Positions 42,101 to 57,100 of a stretch of DNA of 64,000 nt are shown here, piece after piece; positions within the stretch are counted from its first letter, which is position 1, and each line of letters begins with the position of its first letter. Below the pieces are notes generated by a model. It worked only from the letters and a program-made list of their open reading frames with translations. It searched no databases and was not told where the DNA came from. The position numbers were made by a program, and so were the translations under genes. This DNA comes from Loxodes magnus (lineage: Eukaryota; Ciliophora; Karyorelictea; Loxodida; Loxodidae): positions 1 through 64,000 of the forward strand of contig CAMPDV010002364.1 of NCBI GenBank assembly GCA_946699065.1. The letters are read 5' to 3'.

Positions 42101-45100
42101 AGACTATGGGACGTCAAGACAGGTACCTGTAAGACCATGAGTGGTCACACTAATTAGGTATCATCTGTGGCTATATCCAGTGATTCAGAGTTCATCGTAT
42201 CGGGAAGTTATGATTATACGGTGAGACTATGGGACGTCAAGACAGGTACCTGTAAGACCATGAGTGGTCACACTAGTTATGTATCATCTGTGGCTATATC
42301 CAGTGATTCAGAGTTCATCGTATCGGGAAGTTATGATTATACGGTGAGACTATGGGACGTCAAGACAGGTACCTGTAAGACCATGAGTGGTCACACTAAT
42401 TAGGTATTATCTGTGGCTATATCCAGTGATTCAGAGTTCATCGTATCGGGAAGTTATGATTATACGGTGATACTATGGGACGTCAAGACAGGTACCTGTA
42501 AGACCATGAGTGGTCACACTAGTTATGTATCATCTGTGGCTATATCCAGTGATTCAGAGTTCATCGTATCGGGAAGTTATGATTATACGGTGAGACTATG
42601 GGACGTCAAGACAGGTACCTGTAAGACCATGAGTGATCACACTAGTTATGTATCATCTGTGGCTATATCCAGTGATTCAGAGTTCATCGTATCGGGAAGT
42701 TATGATTATACTGTGAGACTATGGGACGTCAAGACAGGTACCTGTAAGACCATGAGTGATCACACTAGTTATGTATCATCTGTGGCTATATCCAGTGATT
42801 CAGAGTTCATCGTATCGGGAAGTTATGATTATACGGTGAGACTATGGGACGTCAAGACAGGTACCTGTAAGACCATGAGTGGTCACACTAGTTATGTATT
42901 ATCTGTGGCTATATCCAGTGATTCAGAGTTCATCGTATCGGGAAGTTATGATTAGACTGTGAGACTATGGGACGTCAAGACAGGTACCTGTAAGACCATG
43001 AGTGGTCACACTAGTTATGTATTATCTGTGGCTATATCCAGTGATTCAGAGTTCATCGTATCGGGAAGTTATGATTATACTGTGAGACTATGGGACGTCA
43101 AGACAGGTACCTGTAAGACCATGAGTGGTCACACTAGTTATGTATCATCTGTGGCTATATCCAGTGATTCAGAGTTCATCGTATCGGGAAGTTATGATTA
43201 TACGGTGAGACTATGGGACGTCAAGACAGGTACCTGTAAGACCATGAGTGGTCACACTAGTTATGTATCATCTGTGGCTATATCCAGTGATTCAGAGTTC
43301 ATCGTATCGGGAAGTTATGATTATACGGTGAGACTATGGGACGTCAAGACAGGTACCTGTAAGACCATGAGTGATCACACTAGTTATGTATCATCTGTGG
43401 CTATATCCAGTGATTCAGAGTTCATCGTATCGGGAAGTTATGATTATACGGTGAGACTATGGGACGTCAAGACAGGTACCTGTAAGACCATGAGTGGTCA
43501 CACTAGTTATGTATCATCTGTGGCTATATCCAGTGATTCAGAGTTCATCGTATCGGGAAGTTATGATTAGACGGTGAGACTATGGGACGTCAAGACAGGT
43601 ACCTGTAAGACCATGAGTGGTCACACTAGTTATGTATCATCTGTGGCTATATCCAGTGATTCAGAGTTCATCGTATCGGGAAGTTATGATTATACGGTGA
43701 GACTATGGGACGTCAAGACAGGTACCTGTAAGACCATGAGTGATCACACTAGTTATGTATTATCTGTGGCTATATCCAGTGATTCAGAGTTCATCGTATC
43801 GGGAAGTTATGATTATACGGTGATACTATGGGACGTCAAGACAGGTACCTGTAAGACCATGAGTGGTCACACTAGTTATGTATCATCTGTGGCTATATCC
43901 AGTGATTCAGAGTTCATCGTATCGGGAAGTTATGATTATACGGTGAGACTATGGGACGTCAAGACAGGTACCTGTAAGACCATGAGTGATCACACTAGTT
44001 ATGTATCATCTGTGGCTATATCCAGTGATTCAGAGTTCATCATATCGGGAAGTTATGATTATACGGTGAGACTATGGGACGTCAAGACAGGTACCTGTAA
44101 GACCATGAGTGGTCACACTAGTTATGTATTATCTGTGGCTATATCCAGTGATTCAGAGTTCATCGTATCGGGAAGTTATGATTAGACTGTGAGACTATGG
44201 GACGTCAAGACAGGTACCTGTAAGACCATGAGTGGTCACACTAGTTATGTATTATCTGTGGCTATATCCAGTGATTCAGAGTTCATCGTATCGGGAAGTT
44301 ATGATTATACTGTGAGACTATGGGACGTCAAGACAGGTACCTGTAAGACCATGAGTGGTCACACTAGTTATGTATCATCTGTGGCTATATCCAGTGATTC
44401 AGAGTTCATCGTATCGGGAAGTTATGATTATACGGTGAGACTATGGGACGTCAAGACAGGTACCTGTAAGACCATGAGTGGTCACACTAATTAGGTATCA
44501 TCTGTGGCTATATCCAGTGATTCAGAGTTCATCGTATCGGGAAGTTATGATTATACGGTGAGACTATGGGACGTCAAGACAGGTACCTGTAAGACCATGA
44601 GTGGTCACACTAGTTATGTATCATCTGTGGCTATATCCAGTGATTCAGAGTTCATCGTATCGGGAAGTTATGATTATACGGTGAGACTATGGGACGTCAA
44701 GACAGGTACCTGTAAGACCATGAGTGGTCACACTAATTAGGTATTATCTGTGGCTATATCCAGTGATTCAGAGTTCATCGTATCGGGAAGTTATGATTAT
44801 ACGGTGATACTATGGGACGTCAAGACAGGTACCTGTAAGACCATGAGTGGTCACACTAGTTATGTATCATCTGTGGCTATATCCAGTGATTCAGAGTTCA
44901 TCGTATCGGGAAGTTATGATTATACGGTGAGACTATGGGACGTCAAGACAGGTACCTGTAAGACCATGAGTGATCACACTAGTTATGTATCATCTGTGGC
45001 TATATCCAGTGATTCAGAGTTCATCGTATCGGGAAGTTATGATTATACTGTGAGACTATGGGACGTCAAGACAGGTACCTGTAAGACCATGAGTGATCAC

Positions 45101-48100
45101 ACTAGTTATGTATCATCTGTGGCTATATCCAGTGATTCAGAGTTCATCGTATCGGGAAGTTATGATTATACGGTGAGACTATGGGACGTCAAGACAGGTA
45201 CCTGTAAGACCATGAGTGGTCACACTAGTTATGTATTATCTGTGGCTATATCCAGTGATTCAGAGTTCATCGTATCGGGAAGTTATGATTAGACTGTGAG
45301 ACTATGGGACGTCAAGACAGGTACCTGTAAGACCATGAGTGGTCACACTAGTTATGTATTATCTGTGGCTATATCCAGTGATTCAGAGTTCATCGTATCG
45401 GGAAGTTATGATTATACTGTGAGACTATGGGACGTCAAGACAGGTACCTGTAAGACCATGAGTGGTCACACTAGTTATGTATCATCTGTGGCTATATCCA
45501 GTGATTCAGAGTTCATCGTATCGGGAAGTTATGATTATACGGTGAGACTATGGGACGTCAAGACAGGTACCTGTAAGACCATGAGTGGTCACACTAGTTA
45601 TGTATCATCTGTGGCTATATCCAGTGATTCAGAGTTCATCGTATCGGGAAGTTATGATTATACGGTGAGACTATGGGACGTCAAGACAGGTACCTGTAAG
45701 ACCATGAGTGATCACACTAGTTATGTATCATCTGTGGCTATATCCAGTGATTCAGAGTTCATCGTATCGGGAAGTTATGATTATACGGTGAGACTATGGG
45801 ACGTCAAGACAGGTACCTGTAAGACCATGAGTGATCACACTAGTTATGTATCATCTGTGGCTATATCCAGTGATTCAGAGTTCATCGTATCGGGAAGTTA
45901 TGATTATACTGTGAGACTATGGGACGTCAAGACAGGTACCTGTAAGACCATGAGTGATCACACTAGTTATGTATCATCTGTGGCTATATCCAGTGATTCA
46001 GAGTTCATCGTATCGGGAAGTTATGATTATACGGTGAGACTATGGGACGTCAAGACAGGTACCTGTAAGACCATGAGTGATCACACTAGTTATGTATCAT
46101 CTGTGGCTATATCCAGTGATTCAGAGTTCATCGTATCGGGAAGTTATGATTATACGGTGAGACTATGGGACGTCAAGACAGGTACCTGTAAGACCATGAG
46201 TGGTCACACTAGTTATGTATTATCTGTGGCTATATCCAGTGATTCAGAGTTCATCGTATCGGGAAGTTATGATTAGACTGTGAGACTATGGGACGTCAAG
46301 ACAGGTACCTGTAAGACCATGAGTGGTCACACTAGTTATGTATTATCTGTGGCTATATCCAGTGATTCAGAGTTCATCGTATCGGGAAGTTATGATTATA
46401 CTGTGAGACTATGGGACGTCAAGACAGGTACCTGTAAGACCATGAGTGGTCACACTAGTTATGTATCATCTGTGGCTATATCCAGTGATTCAGAGTTCAT
46501 CGTATCGGGAAGTTATGATTATACGGTGAGACTATGGGACGTCAAGACAGGTACCTGTAAGACCATGAGTGGTCACACTAGTTATGTATCATCTGTGGCT
46601 ATATCCAGTGATTCAGAGTTCATCGTATCGGGAAGTTATGATTATACGGTGAGACTATGGGACGTCAAGACAGGTACCTGTAAGACCATGAGTGATCACA
46701 CTAGTTATGTATCATCTGTGGCTATATCCAGTGATTCAGAGTTCATCGTATCGGGAAGTTATGATTAGACGGTGAGACTATGGGACGTCAAGACAGGTAC
46801 CTGTAAGACCATGAGTGGTCACACTAATTAGGTATTATCTGTGGCTATATCCAGTGATTCAGAGTTCATCGTATCGGGAAGTTATGATTATACTGTGAGA
46901 CTATGGGACGTCAAGACAGGTACCTGTAAGACCATGAGTGGTCACACTAATTAGGTATTATCTGTGGCTATATCCAGTGATTCAGAGTTCATCGTATCGG
47001 GAAGTTATGATTATACGGTGAGACTATGGGACGTCAAGACAGGTACCTGTAAGACCATGAGTGATCACACTAGTTATGTATCATCTGTGGCTATATCCAG
47101 TGATTCAGAGTTCATCGTATCGGGAAGTTATGATTATACGGTGAGACTATGGGACGTCAAGACAGGTACCTGTAAGACCATGAGTGGTCACACTAATTAG
47201 GTATTATCTGTGGCTATATCCAGTGATTCAGAGTTCATCGTATCGGGAAGTGGAGATTATACGGTGAGACTATGGGACGTCAAGACAGGTACCTGTAAGA
47301 CCATGAGTGGTCACACTAATTAGGTATTATCTGTGGCTATATCCAGTGATTCAGAGTTCATCGTATCGGGAAGTTATGATTATACGGTGAGACTATGGGA
47401 CGTCAAGACAGGTACCTGTAAGACCATGAGTGGTCACACTAATTATGTATCATCTGTGGCTATATCCAGTGATTCAGAGTTCATCGTATCGGGAAGTTAT
47501 GATTATACGGTGAGACTATGGGACGTCAAGACAGGTACCTGTAAGACCATGAGTGGTCACACTAGTTATGTATCATCTGTGGCTATATCCAGTGATTCAG
47601 AGTTCATCGTATCGGGAAGTTATGATTATACGGTGAGACTATGGGACGTCAAGACAGGTACCTGTAAGACCATGAGTGATCACACTAGTTATGTATCATC
47701 TGTGGCTATATCCAGTGATTCAGAGTTCATCGTATCGGGAAGTTATGATTATACGGTGAGACTATGGGACGTCAAGACAGGTACCTGTAAGACCATGAGT
47801 GATCACACTAGTTATGTATCATCTGTGGCTATATCCAGTGATTCAGAGTTCATCGTATCGGGAAGTTATGATTATACTGTGAGACTATGGGACGTCAAGA
47901 CAGGTACCTGTAAGACCATGAGTGATCACACTAGTTATGTATCATCTGTGGCTATATCCAGTGATTCAGAGTTCATCGTATCGGGAAGTTATGATTATAC
48001 GGTGAGACTATGGGACGTCAAGACAGGTACCTGTAAGACCATGAGTGGTCACACTAGTTATGTATTATCTGTGGCTATATCCAGTGATTCAGAGTTCATC

Positions 48101-51100
48101 GTATCGGGAAGTTATGATTAGACTGTGAGACTATGGGACGTCAAGACAGGTACCTGTAAGACCATGAGTGGTCACACTAGTTATGTATTATCTGTGGCTA
48201 TATCCAGTGATTCAGAGTTCATCGTATCGGGAAGTTATGATTATACTGTGAGACTATGGGACGTCAAGACAGGTACCTGTAAGACCATGAGTGGTCACAC
48301 TAGTTATGTATCATCTGTGGCTATATCCAGTGATTCAGAGTTCATCGTATCGGGAAGTTATGATTATACGGTGAGACTATGGGACGTCAAGACAGGTACC
48401 TGTAAGACCATGAGTGGTCACACTAGTTATGTATCATCTGTGGCTATATCCAGTGATTCAGAGTTCATCGTATCGGGAAGTTATGATTATACGGTGAGAC
48501 TATGGGACGTCAAGACAGGTACCTGTAAGACCATGAGTGGTCACACTAATTAGGTATTATCTGTGGCTATATCCAGTGATTCAGAGTTCATCGTATCGGG
48601 AAGTTATGATTATACGGTGATACTATGGGACGTCAAGACAGGTACCTGTAAGACCATGAGTGGTCACACAGATTAGGTATCATCTGTGGCTATATCCAGT
48701 GATTCAGAGTTCATCGTATCGGGAAGTTATGATTAGACGGTGAGACTATGGGACGTCAAGACAGGTACCTGTAAGACCATGAGTGGTCACACTAGTTATG
48801 TATCATCTGTGGCTATATCCAGTGATTCAGAGTTCATCGTATCGGGAAGTTATGATTATACGGTGAGACTATGGGACGTCAAGACAGGTACCTGTAAGAC
48901 CATGAGTGATCACACTAGTTATGTATTATCTGTGGCTATATCCAGTGATTCAGAGTTCATCGTATCGGGAAGTTATGATTAGACGGTGAGACTATGGGAC
49001 GTCAAGACAGGTACCTGTAAGACCATGAGTGATCACACTAGTTATGTATCATCTGTGGCTATATCCAGTGATTCAGAGTTCATCGTATCGGGAAGTTATG
49101 ATTATACTGTGAGACTATGGGACGTCAAGACAGGTACCTGTAAGACCATGAGTGGTCACACTAGTTATGTATCATCTGTGGCTATATCCAGTGATTCAGA
49201 GTTCATCGTATCGGGAAGTTATGATTATACGGTGATACTATGGGACGTCAAGACAGGTACCTGTAAGACCATGAGTGGTCACACTAGTTATGTATCATCT
49301 GTGGCTATATCCAGTGATTCAGAGTTCATCGTATCGGGAAGTTATGATTATACGGTGAGACTATGGGACGTCAAGACAGGTACCTGTAAGACCATGAGTG
49401 GTCACACTAATTAGGTATTATCTGTGGCTATATCCAGTGATTCAGAGTTCATCGTATCGGGAAGTTATGATTATACGGTGAGACTATGGGACGTCAAGAC
49501 AGGTACCTGTAAGACCATGAGTGGTCACACTAGTTATGTATTATCTGTGGCTATATCCAGTGATTCAGAGTTCATCGTATCGGGAAGTTATGATTATACT
49601 GTGAGACTATGGGACGTCAAGACAGGTACCTGTAAGACCATGAGTGGTCACACTAATTAGGTATTATCTGTGGCTATATCCAGTGATTCAGAGTTCATCG
49701 TATCGGGAAGTTATGATTATACGGTGAGACTATGGGACGTCAAGACAGGTACCTGTAAGACCATGAGTGGTCACACTAGTTATGTATCATCTGTGGCTAT
49801 ATCCAGTGATTCAGAGTTCATCGTATCGGGAAGTTATGATTATACGGTGAGACTATGGGACGTCAAGACAGGTACCTGTAAGACCATGAGTGGTCACACT
49901 AATTAGGTATTATCTGTGGCTATATCCAGTGATTCAGAGTTCATCGTATCGGGAAGTTATGATTATACGGTGATACTATGGGACGTCAAGACAGGTACCT
50001 GTAAGACCATGAGTGGTCACACAGATTAGGTATCATCTGTGGCTATATCCAGTGATTCAGAGTTCATCGTATCGGGAAGTTATGATTAGACGGTGAGACT
50101 ATGGGACGTCAAGACAGGTACCTGTAAGACCATGAGTGGTCACACTAGTTATGTATCATCTGTGGCTATATCCAGTGATTCAGAGTTCATCGTATCGGGA
50201 AGTTATGATTATACTGTGAGACTATGGGACGTCAAGACAGGTACCTGTAAGACCATGAGTGGTCACACTAGTTATGTATCATCTGTGGCTATATCCAGTG
50301 ATTCAGAGTTCATCGTATCGGGAAGTTATGATTAGACGGTGAGACTATGGGACGTCAAGACAGGTACCTGTAAGACCATGAGTGATCACACTAGTTATGT
50401 ATCATCTGTGGCTATATCCAGTGATTCAGAGTTCATCGTATCGGGAAGTTATGATTATACGGTGAGACTATGGGACGTCAAGACAGGTACCTGTAAGACC
50501 ATGAGTGGTCACACTAGTTATGTATCATCTGTGGCTATATCCAGTGATTCAGAGTTCATCGTATCGGGAAGTTATGATTATACGGTGAGACTATGGGACG
50601 TCAAGACAGGTACCTGTAAGACCATGAGTGGTCACACTAGTTATGTATCATCTGTGGCTATATCCAGTGATTCAGAGTTCATCGTATCGGGAAGTTATGA
50701 TTATACGGTGAGACTATGGGACGTCAAGACAGGTACCTGTAAGACCATGAGTGATCACACTAGTTATGTATCATCTGTGGCTATATCCAGTGATTCAGAG
50801 TTCATCGTATCGGGAAGTTATGATTAGACGGTGAGACTATGGGACGTCAAGACAGGTACCTGTAAGACCATGAGTGGTCACACTAATTAGGTATTATCTG
50901 TGGCTATATCCAGTGATTCAGAGTTCATCGTATCGGGAAGTTATGATTATACTGTGAGACTATGGGACGTCAAGACAGGTACCTGTAAGACCATGAGTGG
51001 TCACACTAATTAGGTATTATCTGTGGCTATATCCAGTGATTCAGAGTTCATCGTATCGGGAAGTTATGATTATACGGTGAGACTATGGGACGTCAAGACA

Positions 51101-54100
51101 GGTACCTGTAAGACCATGAGTGATCACACTAGTTATGTATCATCTGTGGCTATATCCAGTGATTCAGAGTTCATCGTATCGGGAAGTTATGATTATACGG
51201 TGAGACTATGGGACGTCAAGACAGGTACCTGTAAGACCATGAGTGGTCACACTAGTTATGTATCATCTGTGGCTATATCCAGTGATTCAGAGTTCATCGT
51301 ATCGGGAAGTTATGATTAGACGGTGAGACTATGGGACGTCAAGACAGGTACCTGTAAGACCATGAGTGATCACACACATTATGTATTATCTGTGGCTATA
51401 TCCAGTGATTCAGAGTTCATCGTATCGGGAAGTTATGATTATACGGTGAGACTATGGGACGTCAAGACAGGTACCTGTAAGACCATGAGTGATCACACTA
51501 GTTATGTATCATCTGTGGCTATATCCAGTGATTCAGAGTTCATCGTATCGGGAAGTTATGATTATACGGTGAGACTATGGGACGTCAAGACAGGTACCTG
51601 TAAGACCATGAGTGGTCACACTAGTTATGTATCATCTGTGGCTATATCCAGTGATTCAGAGTTCATCGTATCGGGAAGTTATGATTATACGGTGAGACTA
51701 TGGGACGTCAAGACAGGTACCTGTAAGACCATGAGTGGTCACACTAATTAGGTATTATCTGTGGCTATATCCAGTGATTCAGAGTTCATCGTATCGGGAA
51801 GTTATGATTATACGGTGATACTATGGGACGTCAAGACAGGTACCTGTAAGACCATGAGTGGTCACACTAGTTATGTATCATCTGTGGCTATATCCAGTGA
51901 TTCAGAGTTCATCGTATCGGGAAGTTATGATTATACGGTGAGACTATGGGACGTCAAGACAGGTACCTGTAAGACCATGAGTGATCACACTAGTTATGTA
52001 TCATCTGTGGCTATATCCAGTGATTCAGAGTTCATCGTATCGGGAAGTTATGATTATACTGTGAGACTATGGGACGTCAAGACAGGTACCTGTAAGACCA
52101 TGAGTGGTCACACTAGTTATGTATCATCTGTGGCTATATCCAGTGATTCAGAGTTCATCGTATCGGGAAGTTATGATTATACGGTGATACTATGGGACGT
52201 CAAGACAGGTACCTGTAAGACCATGAGTGGTCACACTAGTTATGTATCATCTGTGGCTATATCCAGTGATTCAGAGTTCATCGTATCGGGAAGTTATGAT
52301 TATACGGTGAGACTATGGGACGTCAAGACAGGTACCTGTAAGACCATGAGTGGTCACACTAGTTATGTATCATCTGTGGCTATATCCAGTGATTCAGAGT
52401 TCATCGTATCGGGAAGTTATGATTAGACGGTGAGACTATGGGACGTCAAGACAGGTACCTGTAAGACCATGAGTGATCACACTAGTTATGTATCATCTGT
52501 GGCTATATCCAGTGATTCAGAGTTCATCGTATCGGGAAGTTATGATTATACTGTGAGACTATGGGACGTCAAGACAGGTACCTGTAAGACCATGAGTGGT
52601 CACAAACATTATGTATTATCTGTGGCTATATCCAGTGATTCAGAGTTCATCGTATCGGGAAGTTATGATTATACGGTGAGACTATGGGACGTCAAGACAG
52701 GTACCTGTAAGACCATGAGTGATCACACTAGTTATGTATCATCTGTGGCTATATCCAGTGATTCAGAGTTCATCGTATCGGGAAGTTATGATTATACGGT
52801 GAGACTATGGGACGTCAAGACAGGTACCTGTAAGACCATGAGTGATCACACTAGTTATGTATCATCTGTGGCTATATCCAGTGATTCAGAGTTCATCGTA
52901 TCGGGTAGTGGAGATTATACGGTGAGACTATGGGACGTCAAGACAGGTACCTGTAAGACCATGAGTGGTCACACACATTATGTATTATCTGTGGCTATAT
53001 CCAGTGATTCAGAGTTCATCGTATCGGGAAGTTATGATTATACGGTGAGACTATGGGACGTCAAGACAGGTACCTGTAAGACCATGAGTGATCACACTAG
53101 TTATGTATTATCTGTGGCTATATCCAGTGATTCAGAGTTCATCGTATCGGGAAGTTATGATTATACGGTGAGACTATGGGACGTCAAGACAGGTACCTGT
53201 AAGACCATGAGTGATCACACTAGTTATGTATCATCTGTGGCTATATCCAGTGATTCAGAGTTCATCGTATCGGGAAGTTATGATTATACGGTGAGACTAT
53301 GGGACGTCAAGACAGGTACCTGTAAGACCATGAGTGATCACACACATTATGTATTATCTGTGGCTATATCCAGTGATTCAGAGTTCATCGTATCGGGAAG
53401 TTATGATTATACGGTGATACTATGGGACGTCAAGACAGGTACCTGTAAGACCATGAGTGATCACACTAGTTATGTATCATCTGTGGCTATATCCAGTGAT
53501 TCAGAGTTCATCGTATCGGGAAGTTATGATTATACGGTGAGACTATGGGACGTCAAGACAGGTACCTGTAAGACCATGAGTGATCACACTAGTTATGTAT
53601 CATCTGTGGCTATATCCAGTGATTCAGAGTTCATCGTATCGGGAAGTTATGATTATACGGTGAGACTATGGGACGTCAAGACAGGTACCTGTAAGACCAT
53701 GAGTGATCACACTAGTTATGTATCATCTGTGGCTATATCCAGTGATTCAGAGTTCATCGTATCGGGAAGTTATGATTATACGGTGAGACTATGGGACGTC
53801 AAGACAGGTACCTGTAAGACCATGAGTGATCACACTAGTTATGTATCATCTGTGGCTATATCCAGTGATTCAGAGTTCATCGTATCGGGAAGTTATGATT
53901 ATACGGTGAGACTATGGGACGTCAAGACAGGTACCTGTAAGACCATGAGTGATCACACTAGTTATGTATTATCTGTGGCTATATCCAGTGATTCAGAGTT
54001 CATCGTATCGGGAAGTTATGATTATACGGTGATACTATGGGACGTCAAGACAGGTACCTGTAAGACCATGAGTGGTCACACTAGTTATGTATCATCTGTG

Positions 54101-57100
54101 GCTATATCCAGTGATTCAGAGTTCATCGTATCGGGAAGTGCAGATTAGACGGTGAGACTATGGGACGTCAAGACAGGTACCTGTAAGACCATGAGTGGTC
54201 ACACTAATTAGGTATTATCTGTGGCTATATCCAGTGATTCAGAGTTCATCGTATCGGGAAGTTATGATTATACGGTGAGACTATGGGACGTCAAGACAGG
54301 TACCTGTAAGACCATGAGTGATCACACTAGTTATGTATCATCTGTGGCTATATCCAGTGATTCAGAGTTCATCGTATCGGGAAGTTATGATTATACGGTG
54401 AGACTATGGGACGTCAAGACAGGTACCTGTAAGACCATGAGTGGTCACACTAGTTATGTATCATCTGTGGCTATATCCAGTGATTCAGAGTTCATCGTAT
54501 CGGGAAGTTATGATTAGACGGTGAGACTATGGGACGTCAAGACAGGTACCTGTAAGACCATGAGTGATCACACACATTATGTATTATCTGTGGCTATATC
54601 CAGTGATTCAGAGTTCATCGTATCGGGAAGTTATGATTATACGGTGAGACTATGGGACGTCAAGACAGGTACCTGTAAGACCATGAGTGATCACACTAGT
54701 TATGTATCATCTGTGGCTATATCCAGTGATTCAGAGTTCATCGTATCGGGAAGTTATGATTATACGGTGAGACTATGGGACGTCAAGACAGGTACCTGTA
54801 AGACCATGAGTGGTCACACTAGTTATGTATCATCTGTGGCTATATCCAGTGATTCAGAGTTCATCGTATCGGGAAGTTATGATTATACGGTGATACTATG
54901 GGACGTCAAGACAGGTACCTGTAAGACCATGAGTGATCACACTAGTTATGTATCATCTGTGGCTATATCCAGTGATTCAGAGTTCATCGTATCGGGAAGT
55001 TATGATTATACGGTGAGACTATGGGACGTCAAGACAGGTACCTGTAAGACCATGAGTGGTCACACTAATTATGTATTATCTGTGGCTATATCCAGTGATT
55101 CAGAGTTCATCGTATCGGGAAGTTATGATTATACGGTGATACTATGGGACGTCAAGACAGGTACCTGTAAGACCATGAGTGGTCACACAGATTAGGTATC
55201 ATCTGTGGCTATATCCAGTGATTCAGAGTTCATCGTATCGGGAAGTTATGATTAGACGGTGAGACTATGGGACGTCAAGACAGGTACCTGTAAGACCATG
55301 AGTGGTCACACTAGTTATGTATCATCTGTGGCTATATCCAGTGATTCAGAGTTCATCGTATCGGGAAGTTATGATTATACGGTGAGACTATGGGACGTCA
55401 AGACAGGTACCTGTAAGACCATGAGTGATCACACTAGTTATGTATTATCTGTGGCTATATCCAGTGATTCAGAGTTCATCGTATCGGGAAGTTATGATTA
55501 TACGGTGATACTATGGGACGTCAAGACAGGTACCTGTAAGACCATGAGTGGTCACACTAGTTATGTATCATCTGTGGCTATATCCAGTGATTCAGAGTTC
55601 ATCGTATCGGGAAGTTATGATTATACGGTGAGACTATGGGACGTCAAGACAGGTACCTGTAAGACCATGAGTGATCACACTAGTTATGTATCATCTGTGG
55701 CTATATCCAGTGATTCAGAGTTCATCGTATCGGGAAGTTATGATTATACGGTGAGACTATGGGACGTCAAGACAGGTACCTGTAAGACCATGAGTGATCA
55801 CACTAGTTATGTATCATCTGTGGCTATATCCAGTGATTCAGAGTTCATCGTATCGGGAAGTTATGATTATACGGTGAGACTATGGGACGTCAAGACAGGT
55901 ACCTGTAAGACCATGAGTGATCACACACATTATGTATTATCTGTGGCTATATCCAGTGATTCAGAGTTCATCGTATCGGGAAGTTATGATAAGACGGTGA
56001 GACTATGGGACGTCAAGACAGGTACCTGTAAGACCATGAGTGGTCACACTAATTAGGTATTATCTGTGGCTATATCCAGTGATTCAGAGTTCATCGTATC
56101 GGGAAGTTATGATTATACGGTGATACTATGGGACGTCAAGACAGGTACCTGTAAGACCATGAGTGATCACACTAGTTATGTATCATCTGTGGCTATATCC
56201 AGTGATTCAGAGTTCATCGTATCGGGAAGTTATGATTATACTGTGAGACTATGGGACGTCAAGACAGGTACCTGTAAGACCATGAGTGGTCACACTAGTT
56301 ATGTATCATCTGTGGCTATATCCAGTGATTCAGAGTTCATCGTATCGGGAAGTTATGATTATACGGTGAGACTATGGGACGTCAAGACAGGTACCTGTAA
56401 GACCATGAGTGGTCACACTAGTTATGTATCATCTGTGGCTATATCCAGTGATTCAGAGTTCATCGTATCGGGAAGTTATGATTATACGGTGAGACTATGG
56501 GACGTCAAGACAGGTACCTGTAAGACCATGAGTGATCACACTAGTTATGTATCATCTGTGGCTATATCCAGTGATTCAGAGTTCATCATATCGGGAAGTT
56601 ATGATTATACGGTGAGACTATGGGACGTCAAGACAGGTACCTGTAAGACCATGAGTGGTCACACTAATTAGGTATTATCTGTGGCCATATCCAGTGATTC
56701 AGAGTTCATCGTATCGGGAAGTTATGATTATACGGTGAGACTATGGGACGTCAAGACAGGTACCTGTAAGACCATGAGTGGTCACACTAATTAGGTATTA
56801 TCTGTGGCTATATCCAGTGATTCAGAGTTCATCGTATCGGGAAGTGCAGATTATACGGTGAGACTATGGGACGTCAAGACAGGTACCTGTAAGACCATGA
56901 GTGGTCACACTAATTAGGTATTATCTGTGGCTATATCCAGTGATTCAGAGTTCATCGTATCGGGAAGTTATGATTAGACGGTGAGACTATGGGACGTCAA
57001 GACAGGTACCTGTAAGACCATGAGTGGTCACACTAGTTATGTATCATCTGTGGCTATATCCAGTGATTCAGAGTTCATCGTATCGGGAAGTTATGATAAG

